DNA of 64,000 bases from Dechloromonas denitrificans. Lineage in GTDB: Bacteria > Pseudomonadota > Gammaproteobacteria > Burkholderiales > Rhodocyclaceae. The stretch lies in contig NZ_LODL01000010.1 in NCBI RefSeq assembly GCF_001551835.1, positions 100,695-164,694 of the forward strand, read 5' to 3'. Below the pieces are notes generated by a model. It was given only the letters and a program-made list of their open reading frames with translations. It made no database searches and was not told where the DNA came from. A program made the position numbers and the translations under genes. Shown piece after piece: positions 26,211 through 34,887 of the stretch. The number at the start of each line of letters is the position of its first letter. Position 1 is the stretch's first letter.

Positions 26211-27295
26211 ATTTCAGCGCCGTCGACCACGGCATGATGGCCCGCGCCCTGCAGCTGGCCGAGCGCGGGCTATGGACGACATCGCCCAATCCGCGAGTCG
26301 GCTGTGTGCTGGTGCGCGATGGCGAAATCATTGGCGAGGGCTGGCATGAAAAAGCCGGCGAGCCGCATGCCGAAGTTCACGCCTTGCGCGCAGCCGGCGA
26401 GCAGGCGCGAGGCGCCACCGCCTATGTCACCCTGGAGCCGTGCAGCCATCACGGTCGTACGCCGCCCTGCGCCGAAGCCCTGGTTGCGGCGGGGGTGAGC
26501 CGCGTCGTCGCGGCGATGACCGATCCCAATCCGCTGGTCGCCGGCAAGGGCCTGGCCATATTGCAGGCGGCCGGCATCGAGACGGCAGCCGGCCTGCTGG
26601 AAAACGAAGCGCGCGAACTGAACATCGGCTTCGTTTCGCGGATGACCCGGGGGCGGCCGTGGCTGCGCCTGAAGGCGGCGGCCAGCCTGGACGGCAAGAC
26701 GGCCCTCAACAACGGCGCCAGCCAGTGGATCACCGGGCCGGATGCGCGGCGCGACGGCCATGCCTGGCGCGCTCGGGCCTGTGCCATCCTGACTGGTATC
26801 GGCACGGTGCGCGACGATGATCCGCAACTGCTGGTCCGCGATGTCGAAACGACGCGCCAGCCGCTGCGCGTGGTGGTTGATAGCCGGCTGGAAACGCCGC
26901 TGAGCGCGAGGGTTCTGCAGGGTGGCCCGGTCTTGATTGCCGGCGCGGTCGACGATGCCGAAAAAGCGGCATTGCTGCGGTCGACCGGCGCCGAAGTGCT
27001 AATTCTGCCCAACGCTGCCGGCAAGGTCGAACTCAAGGCCTTGCTGGAAGCACTGGCGCAGCGCGGCGTCAACGAAGTGCACGCCGAGGCCGGCTTCAAA
27101 CTTAACGGCTCGTTGCTCCGTGAAGGCCTGGTCGACGAGTTGCTGCTCTATCTGGCGCCTTGCCTGATCGGCCACGAGGCGAGCGGGCTGTTCAACCTGC
27201 CGGCGCTGACTACGCTAGACGACAAGCACCCGTTGCAGATTCGTGATCTGCGTCAGGTCGGGGCAGATATCCGGGTAGTTGCCCGGCCGCAGTAG
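26207..27295 (+). CDS. ribD: Bifunctional riboflavin biosynthesis protein RibD
   Basis: A deaminase/reductase that carries out steps two and three of riboflavin synthesis. The 362 residues comprise an N-terminal zinc deaminase domain with HAEVHAL (His54, Glu56) and [11 protein letters not shown] (Cys79, Cys88), then from about 148 the NADPH reductase domain beginning [14 protein letters not shown]. The start ATG overlaps the nrdR stop (ATGA). ribE/ribB/ribH do not follow, so the pathway is split. Its last 86 bases overlap the convergent moeB reading frame. A copy of CTGCGGTCGACC sits at 26975-26986. Confidence 0.95.
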   Translation: MNFSAVDHGMMARALQLAERGLWTTSPNPRVGCVLVRDGEIIGEGWHEKAGEPHAEVHALRAAGEQARGATAYVTLEPCSHHGRTPPCAEALVAAGVSRVVAAMTDPNPLVAGKGLAILQAAGIETAAGLLENEARELNIGFVSRMTRGRPWLRLKAAASLDGKTALNNGASQWITGPDARRDGHAWRARACAILTGIGTVRDDDPQLLVRDVETTRQPLRVVVDSRLETPLSARVLQGGPVLIAGAVDDAEKAALLRSTGAEVLILPNAAGKVELKALLEALAQRGVNEVHAEAGFKLNGSLLREGLVDELLLYLAPCLIGHEASGLFNLPALTTLDDKHPLQIRDLRQVGADIRVVARPQ

Positions 27296-28052
27296 GGCCG
27301 CAGACGGCGCAGCCGCCGTCCTTCTTGAAGCGGACGGTGCGCCACTCCATATCGAGCGCATCGAGCAGTAGTAGGCGACCACTCAGGCTCTCGCCGATGC
27401 CGGCTGCCAGTTTCAGCGCCTCTGCCGCCTGCATGGTGCCGATGATGCCGGTTAGCGGGGAAAAAACGCCCATCACCGCACAGCGCACTTCCTCGACATC
27501 CTCCCCTTCCGGGAAGAGGCAGTGGTAGCACGGCGCATCGTCGCGGCGCAGGTCATAGACGCTGATCTGGCCATCGAAGCGGATCGCGGCGCCGGAGACC
27601 AAGGGTTTTCTGTGATGGACGCAGGCGCGGTTGATGGCGTGACGGGTCGCGAAATTGTCGGTGCAATCGAGAACGAGGTCGGCGCTTGCCACCAAATCGT
27701 CCAGTGCCGCGCCGGAGAGACGGGCCTGCAAGGGCACGATCTCAATTTCCGGATTGATCGCGGCCAGCGCCTGGCGGCCGGATTCGGCCTTGGCCATGCC
27801 GACGCGAGCCTGGGTGTGCAGGATCTGGCGCTGCAGGTTGGTGAAGTCGACGCTGTCGTCATCGACCAGCGTGATTTTGCCGATGCCGGCTGAAGCCAGG
27901 TAGAGCGCCGCCGGCGAACCGAGGCCGCCAGCGCCGATGATTAGCGCGTGGGTCGCCAGGATGCGTTCCTGACCTTCGATCCCCAGTGCATCCAGCAGAA
28001 TGTGTCGGCTATAGCGAAGAAGCTGCTCGTCCGTCACTTGTATTCGCGCCAC
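27210..28052 (-). CDS. moeB: HesA/MoeB/ThiF family adenylyltransferase
   Basis: An E1-like enzyme that adenylylates the C-terminal glycine of a ubiquitin-like sulfur carrier (MoaD or ThiS). The 280 residues include an N-terminal YSRHILLDALGIEGQERI, the nucleotide-binding GAGGLGSPAALYLA near 42, TNLQRQILH, and zinc cysteines in CYHCLFP and CAVCGP. MoeB or ThiF cannot be separated by sequence alone; mogA in the same window weakly favours MoeB. Relatives usually stop soon after CxxC; here the frame continues about 27 residues and overlaps the ribD end by 86 bases on the opposite strand. Confidence 0.88.
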   Translation of the reverse strand: MARIQVTDEQLLRYSRHILLDALGIEGQERILATHALIIGAGGLGSPAALYLASAGIGKITLVDDDSVDFTNLQRQILHTQARVGMAKAESGRQALAAINPEIEIVPLQARLSGAALDDLVASADLVLDCTDNFATRHAINRACVHHRKPLVSGAAIRFDGQISVYDLRRDDAPCYHCLFPEGEDVEEVRCAVMGVFSPLTGIIGTMQAAEALKLAAGIGESLSGRLLLLDALDMEWRTVRFKKDGGCAVCGPTAAGQLPGYLPRPDADHESATGACRLA

Positions 28053-28435
28053 TCCGGCGGGGTGTCGTCGTGGTCGCCGTGCGGGCGGTGTTCCCAGGCG
28101 TGCACGTAGGCTTCCTGCGACGAGCGCTTGAGGCGTTTTTCCGGAGCACCCAGATTGTGCAACTGGGTGTCCTCGACGTAATGGATCAAGGCCCGGGTCA
28201 GTTTGCTCATCAGCGTGTTATCGAGATGGTAGCCCTTGTCTTCGAGATGCGCCTCGAGTTCCTGCAGCGTGTGCTGCTGCAACTCGTAAGCCACGGCCAC
28301 CGCACGTTTCTCGATCTTTGGCGCTGCCTCCACCTCGTCCAGGTGGCCGAGGTCATCTGCTGCCTCGGGCACCTGGCCGGGGGGGAATTTGGCGAACAAT
28401 ATCTCGCGTTGCTTTTTCAGGTCAGACGAACTCAT
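28034..28435 (-). CDS. Conserved-looking hypothetical protein, 133 residues
   Basis: I do not recognise this family. It is a soluble, charged, mostly helical protein with an acidic middle (LQQHTLQELEAHLEDKGYHL) and a His/Asp-rich C-terminus ending HGDHDDTPPEWREYK. There is no signal peptide, membrane segment or cysteine. It overlaps moeB by 19 bases and follows ctpA by 19 bp, so it is probably part of an envC-ctpA-hypothetical-moeB transcript. The tight packing and normal codon use support a real gene. Confidence 0.7.
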   Translation of the reverse strand: MSSSDLKKQREILFAKFPPGQVPEAADDLGHLDEVEAAPKIEKRAVAVAYELQQHTLQELEAHLEDKGYHLDNTLMSKLTRALIHYVEDTQLHNLGAPEKRLKRSSQEAYVHAWEHRPHGDHDDTPPEWREYK

Positions 28436-28454
28436 CGCACTTCCCCCTTGAGCA

Positions 28455-29894
28455 CTAGTCCTTTGCTTTGCCCTGCATGATCTGCAAGCCCTTGAGCAGA
28501 TTCAGCGCTTGCTGGAACTGGTAGTCGCCCTTGCTTGCATATTCCATGCGTGCCGGCACTTCATCCTCGGCGTCGTCCTTGCTGCCCTTGTCCTTGCCGG
28601 ACTTGCTCTGCGGCTTCGCCTGCGGTTTGGCTTCCGGCTTGCTTTCGGGTTTGGCCGCGTCCTTACCGGCTTCCTTCTCGCGGTCATTGATCAGGTGACG
28701 ATCAAGGTCCGCTTCGCGGATACGCATGCCGCCAGCGCTGCCGTTTGCCGTTTCTTCGACGATGATGTCGGGGACGATCCCCTTGGCCTGAATCGAGCGG
28801 CCATCCGGCGTGTAGTAACGGGCCGTGGTCAGTTTGATGGCCGTGTTGCCGGGAAGGGGCAGGACGGACTGCACCGAGCCCTTGCCGAAGGTTTGCGTAC
28901 CGACAATGATGGCTCGCTTGTGGTCCTGCAGGGCGCCGGCGACAATTTCTGAGGCCGAGGCCGAACCGCCATTGACCAGCACGACCATCGGCACCTTCTT
29001 GATGTCGATCGGCATGCTCTTCAGGGGGTCTTCCTTGGAGCCGCGCAGGTAATCCTGGGCGCGTGCCTTGAATTCCTGCTTGGCATCCTCGGTACGACCG
29101 TCGGTCGAAACGACCTTGACATCCGGCGGCAGGAAGGCCGCCGAGACGCCGATGGCGCCGTTGAGCAGGCCGCCCGGGTCGTTGCGCAGATCGAGGACCA
29201 GGCCTTGCAGCTTGTTGCCGTCCTTGTACAGGCCGCTGACCGCCTTGGCCAGTTCGCCAATGGTGTTTTCCTGGAACTGGGTGATGCGCACCCAGCCGTA
29301 GCCGGGTTCGACCAGCTTGGACTTGACGCTCTGGACCTTGATCACTTCACGAACCAGCGTGATTTCGATCGGCTTGCTTTCACCCTTGCGGATGATGGAA
29401 ATCTTGATCGGCGTCTTCGGCTTGCCGCGCATTTTCTTGACGGCGTCGCTCAGGGTCAGACCTTTGACCGGCGTGTCGTCGAGCTTGAAAATGAGATCGC
29501 CGGCCTTGACGCCGGCACGGTAGGCCGGGGTGTCTTCGATCGGTGAAACGACCTTGACCAGACCGTCTTCCATGCCGACTTCGATGCCGAGGCCGCCAAA
29601 CTCACCCTGGGTGCCAACCTGCAGATCCTTGAAGGCATCGGCGTCGAGGTAGGCGGAATGCGGGTCGAGATTGGACAGCATGCCGGAAATGGCATTGGTG
29701 ATCATCTTCTTGTCTTCGACCGGTTCGACGTAACCCTGCTTGATGGCGCTGTAGACCTCGGCAAAGGTACGCAACTCGTCGATCGGCAAGCCGGGTTTCA
29801 CTTCCTTGTCGGCCAGGGCCGGGATGTGCAGGCTGATAAGGGCGCCGGCGACAAAGCCGCCTAATGCCAAACTGATGGTTTTCGCTTTGCTCAT
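28455..29894 (-). CDS. ctpA: Carboxy-terminal processing protease (S41 family)
   Basis: A periplasmic serine protease that trims peptidoglycan hydrolases and other envelope proteins from their C-termini. The 479 residues comprise a signal anchor (about 5-28), a helical pro-region, a PDZ domain (about 85-170, GGLGIEVGMEDGLVKV) and the S41 catalytic core with VLVNGGSASASEIVAGALQD (Ser) and TFGKGSVQ (Lys). The C-terminal 80 residues are Lys/Pro/Ala-rich repeats and then a helix. The start is the ATG overlapping the envC stop (ATGA). Pairing with EnvC suggests joint control of cell-wall cleavage. Confidence 0.95.
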   Translation of the reverse strand: MSKAKTISLALGGFVAGALISLHIPALADKEVKPGLPIDELRTFAEVYSAIKQGYVEPVEDKKMITNAISGMLSNLDPHSAYLDADAFKDLQVGTQGEFGGLGIEVGMEDGLVKVVSPIEDTPAYRAGVKAGDLIFKLDDTPVKGLTLSDAVKKMRGKPKTPIKISIIRKGESKPIEITLVREVIKVQSVKSKLVEPGYGWVRITQFQENTIGELAKAVSGLYKDGNKLQGLVLDLRNDPGGLLNGAIGVSAAFLPPDVKVVSTDGRTEDAKQEFKARAQDYLRGSKEDPLKSMPIDIKKVPMVVLVNGGSASASEIVAGALQDHKRAIIVGTQTFGKGSVQSVLPLPGNTAIKLTTARYYTPDGRSIQAKGIVPDIIVEETANGSAGGMRIREADLDRHLINDREKEAGKDAAKPESKPEAKPQAKPQSKSGKDKGSKDDAEDEVPARMEYASKGDYQFQQALNLLKGLQIMQGKAKD

Positions 29895-31249
29895 TTCAAA
29901 CTGGCCCATTTCATCGGGTCGATCGGTTGCCCTTGGTGGCGGAGTTCAAAGTATAAACCGGAATCCGGGTTGCCCCCGCTGTTGCCGACAGTGGCTACCG
30001 TTTCCCCGCCTTTGACGGCTTGCCCGACGTGCTTGAGCAGCGAGTCGTTGTTGCCGTAGATCGAGAGATAGGCATTGCCGTGGTCGACGATCAGCAGATT
30101 GCCAAAACCGCGCATCCATTCGGAAAAAACGACCCTGCCACCGGCGATGGCCTTGACTTCGCTGCCGCTGCCGGCCTTGATGAAGAGTCCGCGCCAGGTG
30201 CCGCCGCCTTCACGCGGCGTGCCGAAACGCCCCGAAACTACGCCCCGTACTGGCAGACGCAGGTTGCCTTGCTGGCGAGCAAAGCTGCCGTCGCTGGCGA
30301 CAGGCTCGTAGCGGTTCTCGGCTTCGACTGTTTTGGGGCGACTGGCTTCGGCAACCGGCGCCGGGCGGTTCGGCTCCTTCTCTTCCGGCTGCGGCCGCGG
30401 TTTCGCTTTCTGTTTGGCCGCTTCGGCCAGGCGGGCGGCTTCCGCGGCCTTGGCTGCTTCTGCCGCGCGCGCCGCCTGGGCGGCTTGGGCGGCAAGAATT
30501 TTCGACAGGCGGTCGATGAGCTGGGTCAGTCGTTTCTCGTTTTGTTGCAGGTTGCCGATTTCCTTGCGCTGGCTATTCACCTTGTCGGAAATCTGGGCGT
30601 AGAGCGCTTTCCGCTCGGCCCGCTGCTTCTCCAGTTCGGCATGGCGCTGTTGTTGCCGGGTCTCGACATCCTGTAGTTCTTCGGCACGCTCCTTGGCATT
30701 GGCGGCCAGTGCTTTCTTTCGGTCCAGCGTAGCGTTGATCTCGCCCATCAGTTCGGCCCGGGTCAGGGCGATGGCCGACAGGTAATGCAGGTCGCGCGCC
30801 ATCTGGTTAGGGTCGTTGCCGTTCAGCAGGAGTTGCAGCGAATCCGGCGTGCCGCGCAGGTATTGCTTGTAGAGCAGCTTTTCCAACTGTGCTTGCTGCT
30901 GAGCAAGTGTGCTGCTCAGTTCGTGTGACTGGAACTCCAGATCTTTCAGCTTTTTTTGCAGTTGACCGCGCTGCTCGGTAAGTTCAAGCAGTTCGCGCTG
31001 CAAGCGGGAGATTTGGCGTTCCGATTCGCGCAAGCGGTCTGCCGCGTCGGCCTTGTTTTCCTCGCTGGCATTCAGTTCCTTGCGCAAGCCTTCGATGCGA
31101 CCACGGAGTTCGCCGAGGTCGGCCTGTTTTTCGGCAATTTCAGGCGTTGCGTTGGCGGGCTTGGCCGAGCTTGCCGGTGGCTTGGCTGCACTGGCCAGGG
31201 GCGAGGCAAAAGCTGCGGCAAGCAGCAAGGCGAGCGCAGGAGTCTGCAT
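29891..31249 (-). CDS. envC: Murein hydrolase activator EnvC
   Basis: A periplasmic activator of amidases at the division septum. 452 residues from the ATG before QTPALALLLAAAF, a clean Sec signal; an upstream TTG is possible but lacks a ribosome-binding site. Mature protein: long coiled coil (about 40-265), an Ala/Lys/Pro linker, then a C-terminal LytM/M23 domain (about 335-450) with GVVSGRFGTPREGG and ending ELRHQGQPIDPMKW. The domain lacks the full HxH zinc set, as expected of non-enzymatic EnvC-type activators. It reads leftward, divergent from the ArsR-type regulator. Confidence 0.92.
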   Translation of the reverse strand: MQTPALALLLAAAFASPLASAAKPPASSAKPANATPEIAEKQADLGELRGRIEGLRKELNASEENKADAADRLRESERQISRLQRELLELTEQRGQLQKKLKDLEFQSHELSSTLAQQQAQLEKLLYKQYLRGTPDSLQLLLNGNDPNQMARDLHYLSAIALTRAELMGEINATLDRKKALAANAKERAEELQDVETRQQQRHAELEKQRAERKALYAQISDKVNSQRKEIGNLQQNEKRLTQLIDRLSKILAAQAAQAARAAEAAKAAEAARLAEAAKQKAKPRPQPEEKEPNRPAPVAEASRPKTVEAENRYEPVASDGSFARQQGNLRLPVRGVVSGRFGTPREGGGTWRGLFIKAGSGSEVKAIAGGRVVFSEWMRGFGNLLIVDHGNAYLSIYGNNDSLLKHVGQAVKGGETVATVGNSGGNPDSGLYFELRHQGQPIDPMKWASLK

Positions 31250-31396
31250 CGACCGGAGATTTTTTGGGGAGGGGGTTCGCAAGAGCTTGTGCTGCCGTTC
31301 TGGTCGCCTGGGCTCGTTAGTTTGGTTGGAGTCCGCAGTGCTTTTTTGTCGGCGTACGATTACGGATTGATGTTAATTAAGGTCGGTGAAATGCAA

Positions 31397-31415
31397 ATCG
31401 TTATTTTATAATGAT
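31397..31415 (+). promoter_or_regulatory. Promoter -10 inside an inverted repeat ahead of the ArsR-type regulator
   Basis: ATCGTTAT, TTT, ATAATGAT: an inverted repeat with one mismatch. A perfect TATAAT (31407-31412) overlaps its right arm, 32 bp before the regulator start. A second CGTTAT/ATAACG pair spans 31399-31431. Binding there would block RNA polymerase, so autoregulation is likely. Confidence 0.55.
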
Positions 31416-31444
31416 CCATTAACCGATAACGGGGTTTTATTATC

Positions 31445-31762
31445 TTGGAAAAGCCTTCCTTCAACCTGATCGAGAAGCAGGAACACATCGAGATGGCCGC
31501 CCGCGCGCTCAAGGCCATCGCGCATCCGCTGCGCCTCAAGATTCTTTGTGTGCTTGGTGATCAGGAGGCATGTGTGCAGGAGATCGTCGATGCGGTCGGT
31601 ACCTCGCAGAGCAATATTTCCCAGCATCTGGCCATCTTGCGCGAGAAGGGCGTGTTGCTGACGCGCAAGGATGCCAATCGTGTGTTTTATCGGGTGGGTG
31701 ATCAACGTACGCTGCAGCTGGTCGGCATGATGCGTGAAGTTTTTTGTGGTGTGGAGAGTTAA
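31445..31762 (+). CDS. ArsR-family regulator with SqrR/BigR/YgaV-type cysteine pair (probable persulfide sensor)
   Basis: A 105-residue winged helix (AHPLRLKILCVLGD, then SQSNISQHLAILREKGVL). Cys35 and Cys101 are 66 residues apart, as are Cys41/Cys107 of SqrR and Cys42/Cys108 of BigR, which form a polysulfide bridge when sulfide is present. An extra Cys43 is also present. There is no metal-binding ELCVCDL motif of arsenic sensors. The start is a TTG, needed to include the first helix; an ATG at 31493 would truncate it. The rhodanese gene 3 bp downstream supports a sulfur role. Confidence 0.85.
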   Translation: MEKPSFNLIEKQEHIEMAARALKAIAHPLRLKILCVLGDQEACVQEIVDAVGTSQSNISQHLAILREKGVLLTRKDANRVFYRVGDQRTLQLVGMMREVFCGVES

Positions 31763-31765
31763 GTA

Positions 31766-32191
31766 ATGCCGATGGAGTTTATCAATCAGAATATCCTGCT
31801 GATTTCGATTGTCGTGATCAGTGGTCTTGGCCTGCTTTGGCCGATGTTTGCGCGGTCGGGCAAGAACGAGGTCAATCCGGCCGAGGCGACCCAACTGATC
31901 AATCGCGAAGATGCTCATATCGTCGACGTGCGTGAAGCGGATGAGTTCGCGGCCGGGCATTTGCCGGAAGCCCGTAATATTCCGCTTGCCAAGTTGGCCG
32001 ACCGGGTCAGTGAAATCGAGAAGTTCAAGGACAAGCCGCTGATCGTTTGCTGTGCGGCCGGCATGCGTTCGGCCAAGGGCTGCGGCGAACTGGGCAAACT
32101 CGGCTTCAGCCGTGTTTACAGCCTGGCCGGCGGAGTCGATGCCTGGGTCGGCGCTGGTTATCCGGTCAAGAAGGGAACACGCAACAAATGA
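31766..32191 (+). CDS. Membrane-anchored rhodanese (sulfurtransferase)
   Basis: 141 residues: one N-terminal membrane helix (about 9-29) followed by a single rhodanese domain. The active-site loop is CCAAGMRS, with catalytic Cys96 and the basic Arg101 that holds the persulfide; the CH2A/B-like VDVREADEFAAGHL and LAGGVDAW are also seen. The topology suggests the domain faces the cytoplasm. It is translationally coupled to grxC through an ATGA overlap. Together with the upstream regulator it probably handles persulfide sulfur; the acceptor is unknown. Confidence 0.92.
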   Translation: MPMEFINQNILLISIVVISGLGLLWPMFARSGKNEVNPAEATQLINREDAHIVDVREADEFAAGHLPEARNIPLAKLADRVSEIEKFKDKPLIVCCAAGMRSAKGCGELGKLGFSRVYSLAGGVDAWVGAGYPVKKGTRNK

Positions 32192-32451
32192 GCGCTCGTG
32201 TCCTGATGTATACGACGGCAGTTTGCCCTTATTGCATTCGGGCCAAACAGTTGCTGAGCAATCGTGGCGTGACCGAGATCGAGGAAGTGCGTGTCGATCT
32301 CGATCCGGAGCGGCGTGATGAAATGATGCAGAAAACCAAGCGGCGTACCGTACCGCAGATCTTCATCGGCGAAACCCATGTCGGGGGCTGTGATGATCTT
32401 TATGCGCTTGATGCGGCGGGCGAACTGAAGCCCCTGCTTGAAGCTGCCTGA
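32188..32451 (+). CDS. grxC: Glutaredoxin 3
   Basis: An 87-residue monodomain glutaredoxin with the dithiol active site CPYC at 13-16, TVPQIFIGETHVGG (cis-Pro loop and glutathione-binding GG), and a C-terminal helix. It reduces disulfides and glutathionylated proteins with GSH. It could also reduce persulfides made by the neighbouring rhodanese, which is inference. The ATG overlaps the rhodanese stop. It is followed by secB after 22 bp, the grxC-secB-gpsA order widely kept in proteobacteria. Confidence 0.96.
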   Translation: MSARVLMYTTAVCPYCIRAKQLLSNRGVTEIEEVRVDLDPERRDEMMQKTKRRTVPQIFIGETHVGGCDDLYALDAAGELKPLLEAA

Positions 32452-32473
32452 AAACCGATTAATTCACTGAAAG

Positions 32474-32938
32474 ATGACCATGGAACAAAATCAGCAACCC
32501 GTTTTTGCCATCGAAAAACTCTACGTCAAGGATCTCTCGGTCGAAGTGCCGAATGCGCCGGAAATCTTCCTTGAGCGTGAAGCCCCGCAGGTCGAAATTC
32601 AGCTGAATACCGGCGCCCGTGGCGTTGGCGAAGGCGTCTTCGAAGTTGTCCTGACGGTGACCGTGACGGCCAAGTTCGCCGAGAAGACGGTTTTCCTGGT
32701 CGAAGTCGGTCAGGCCGGCATTTTCCGCATCATGAACGTGCCGGATGAACAGATCGAGCCGCTGGTTGCCGTTGCCTGCCCGAACATTCTGTTCCCGTAT
32801 GCCCGCGAGGCGGTTTCCGACGCAGTGACCCGGGCCGGTTTCCAGGCCATCGTGCTGCAGCCGGTCAATTTCGAAGCCATGTACATGCAGCGCATGCAGG
32901 AACAGGCTTCGGAGCCGACCGAAGTCACCATTCAGTAA
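32474..32938 (+). CDS. secB: Protein-export chaperone SecB
   Basis: A 154-residue cytosolic chaperone that holds presecretory proteins unfolded and delivers them to SecA. Family features: FAIEKLYVKDLSVEVPNAPEIF near the start, the VEVGQAGIFRI strand, and CPNILFPYAREAVSDAVTRAGF, the conserved core, then PVNFEAMYMQR. As usual it is acidic. The start ATG follows AAAGATGACC; an alternative ATG two codons on would shorten it by two residues. It sits between grxC and an SH3-domain gene. Confidence 0.96.
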   Translation: MTMEQNQQPVFAIEKLYVKDLSVEVPNAPEIFLEREAPQVEIQLNTGARGVGEGVFEVVLTVTVTAKFAEKTVFLVEVGQAGIFRIMNVPDEQIEPLVAVACPNILFPYAREAVSDAVTRAGFQAIVLQPVNFEAMYMQRMQEQASEPTEVTIQ

Positions 32939-32941
32939 ATC

Positions 32942-33388
32942 ATGCAGATCCGGCGCCGGACCATCGCAGCCCTGGCGTTGCTCTGCCTTGGCGGAGCAGC
33001 GCAGGCCATTGACTACCGTTCGGTCGACGTGCCGGCGGCAGTACTCTATGACGCCCCCTCGCAGAAGGGCAAAAAACTCTATCTGATCAAGGCGCAGACG
33101 CCGGTCGAGGTGGTGGTGCGTCTGGAGGGCTGGTGCAAGGTCCGCGATGCCGAGGGAACGCTGGCCTGGATCGAGGCCCGCAACCTCGGCGAACGCCGGA
33201 TGCTGGTGGTGACCGCGGCCAAGGCGGAAATCCGCCAGTCCGACAAGATCGAGGCGCCGCTGGTTGTAGAAATCGACAAGGGCGTCGGTCTGGAGTTCAT
33301 CGAGCCGGCTTCGCCCGGTTGGGCCAAGGTGCGCCACCGCGACGGGGCGACCGGCTACGTTCGTTCATTGCAGGTCTGGGGTTTATGA
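32942..33388 (+). CDS. Periplasmic protein with two SH3b-like domains
   Basis: 148 residues with a Sec signal ([22 protein letters not shown]). The mature part contains two tandem bacterial SH3 (type 3) repeats: about 24-80 ([25 protein letters not shown], then [14 protein letters not shown]) and about 86-146 ([13 protein letters not shown], then [15 protein letters not shown]). Such domains often bind peptidoglycan, but no enzymatic domain is attached. It begins 3 bp after secB and overlaps gpsA by 4 bases. The specific role is unknown. Confidence 0.88.
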   Translation: MQIRRRTIAALALLCLGGAAQAIDYRSVDVPAAVLYDAPSQKGKKLYLIKAQTPVEVVVRLEGWCKVRDAEGTLAWIEARNLGERRMLVVTAAKAEIRQSDKIEAPLVVEIDKGVGLEFIEPASPGWAKVRHRDGATGYVRSLQVWGL

Positions 33389-34374
33389 AGATTACCTTGC
33401 TCGGCGCTGGCGCCTGGGGAACGGCGCTGTCCATCGCCTTTGCCGGTAAGCATCAGGTCACCTTGTGGTCGCGGGAAGAGGATGTTGCGGTCGACCTGCG
33501 CGAAACGCGGGAAAATCATCGTTTCTTCCCGGGTTACCGGCTGCCGGAAGCGGTGCAGGTGTCGATCGATTTCGCTGCCGCCGTGGCCGAGGCCGAGTTG
33601 CTGGTGGTGGCGACGCCGATTGCCGGCCTGCGTCCGACGGTCGAACGCTTGCAGGCGCTGGGCTGTACCTTGCCGATCTTGTGGGTGTGCAAGGGTTTCG
33701 AGGCCGGTAGTGGCAAATTGCCGCACCAGGTCGTCACCGAGGTGCTGGGTCCGCAGGCCATTTGCGGTGCGCTGTCGGGTCCCAGTTTTGCCGAGGAAGT
33801 GGCAGCCGGGCAGCCGACCGCGGTCGCGCTGGCGGCCAATGATCCGGCCTTCGCCCGGGAAGCAGCCCGCCAGTTGCATACGACGCGTCTGCGTATCTAC
33901 GCCAATGATGATCTGGTCGGTGTCGAGGTGGGTGGGGCGATCAAGAATGTACTGGCCATTGCGACCGGCACCTGCGATGGTTTGGGGCTCGGCCTGAACT
34001 CGCGTGCCGCGCTGATGACGCGGGGCCTGGCGGAAATCGCCCGGCTTGGTTTGGCCCTCGGCGCGCAGCGCGAAACCTTCATGGGTCTGGCCGGCATGGG
34101 GGATCTGATTTTGACCTGTACCGGCGATCTGTCGCGTAACCGGCGCGTGGGTCTGGCGTTGGCCGAAAACAAGTCTTTGCCGCAAATTCTCGAAGAGCTG
34201 GGTCATGTCGCCGAAGGCGTTTACACGGCCCGTGAGGTCGATCAACTGGCCCGCAAGCTCGGCGTTGATATGCCGATCAGTGCCGCCGTGGCAGCGGTGC
34301 TCGACGGTCGCCTGAGCGCCGCGCAGGCGGTCGAGCAGTTGATGGCGCGCGACCCGAAGGAAGAACTGGCCTAG
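33385..34374 (+). CDS. gpsA: Glycerol-3-phosphate dehydrogenase [NAD(P)+]
   Basis: Reduces dihydroxyacetone phosphate to sn-glycerol-3-phosphate for phospholipid synthesis. The 329-residue protein shows the N-terminal Rossmann motif [10 protein letters not shown], the VCKGFE segment, [15 protein letters not shown], the catalytic lysine in [14 protein letters not shown], and [16 protein letters not shown]. The start overlaps the previous stop (ATGA). Its stop is TAG within the palindrome CTAG, which also supplies the stop of convergent trmL, a 4-base overlap. Confidence 0.96.
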   Translation: MKITLLGAGAWGTALSIAFAGKHQVTLWSREEDVAVDLRETRENHRFFPGYRLPEAVQVSIDFAAAVAEAELLVVATPIAGLRPTVERLQALGCTLPILWVCKGFEAGSGKLPHQVVTEVLGPQAICGALSGPSFAEEVAAGQPTAVALAANDPAFAREAARQLHTTRLRIYANDDLVGVEVGGAIKNVLAIATGTCDGLGLGLNSRAALMTRGLAEIARLGLALGAQRETFMGLAGMGDLILTCTGDLSRNRRVGLALAENKSLPQILEELGHVAEGVYTAREVDQLARKLGVDMPISAAVAAVLDGRLSAAQAVEQLMARDPKEELA

Positions 34375-34835
34375 ACTGAGCCAGTGAAGCCGGCCTGGCG
34401 CCAGGCTTCGAAGACCGCGACGGCCGCAGCGTTGGAGAGATTCAGGCTGCGCTGGCCGGCCTGCATCGGCAGGCGCAGGCGATGCTCTGCCGGAAACTCG
34501 GCAAATATTTCCGGCGGTAGACCGCTGGTTTCGCGGCCAAAGACAAATACATCGTTTTCCTGCAGCGCGGTCGTGTACGGGCTGGCCTGACCCTTGGTGG
34601 TCATCGCGAACAGCCGGCGACCAACCAGGACGGCCTTGCAGGCCGCCCAGTCGGCGTGACGAACGACCCGGGCATACTCGTGGTAATCGAGGCCGGCACG
34701 GCGCAGCGATTTGTCGGTGATATCGAAGCCGAGCGGTTCGACGAGATGCAGTTCGGCGCCGGTGTTGGCGCAGAGTCGAATGATGTTGCCCGTGTTGGGT
34801 GGAATTTCCGGCTGATAGAGAACGACGGCGAACAC
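34371..34835 (-). CDS. trmL: tRNA (cytidine/uridine-34-2'-O)-methyltransferase
   Basis: A minimal SPOUT methyltransferase of 154 residues that 2'-O-methylates the wobble base of two tRNA-Leu isoacceptors. Seen are the start [41 protein letters not shown] and the knotted SAM site [16 protein letters not shown]. The length equals that of E. coli TrmL (157). It converges on gpsA with a shared CTAG stop and is preceded by comF on the same strand (52-bp gap). Confidence 0.95.
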   Translation of the reverse strand: MFAVVLYQPEIPPNTGNIIRLCANTGAELHLVEPLGFDITDKSLRRAGLDYHEYARVVRHADWAACKAVLVGRRLFAMTTKGQASPYTTALQENDVFVFGRETSGLPPEIFAEFPAEHRLRLPMQAGQRSLNLSNAAAVAVFEAWRQAGFTGSV

Positions 34836-34887
34836 GTTTCAGGCTTCCGTGAGTGGCAAGGTTGCGGATTAGAACATGCTTTTCCGG

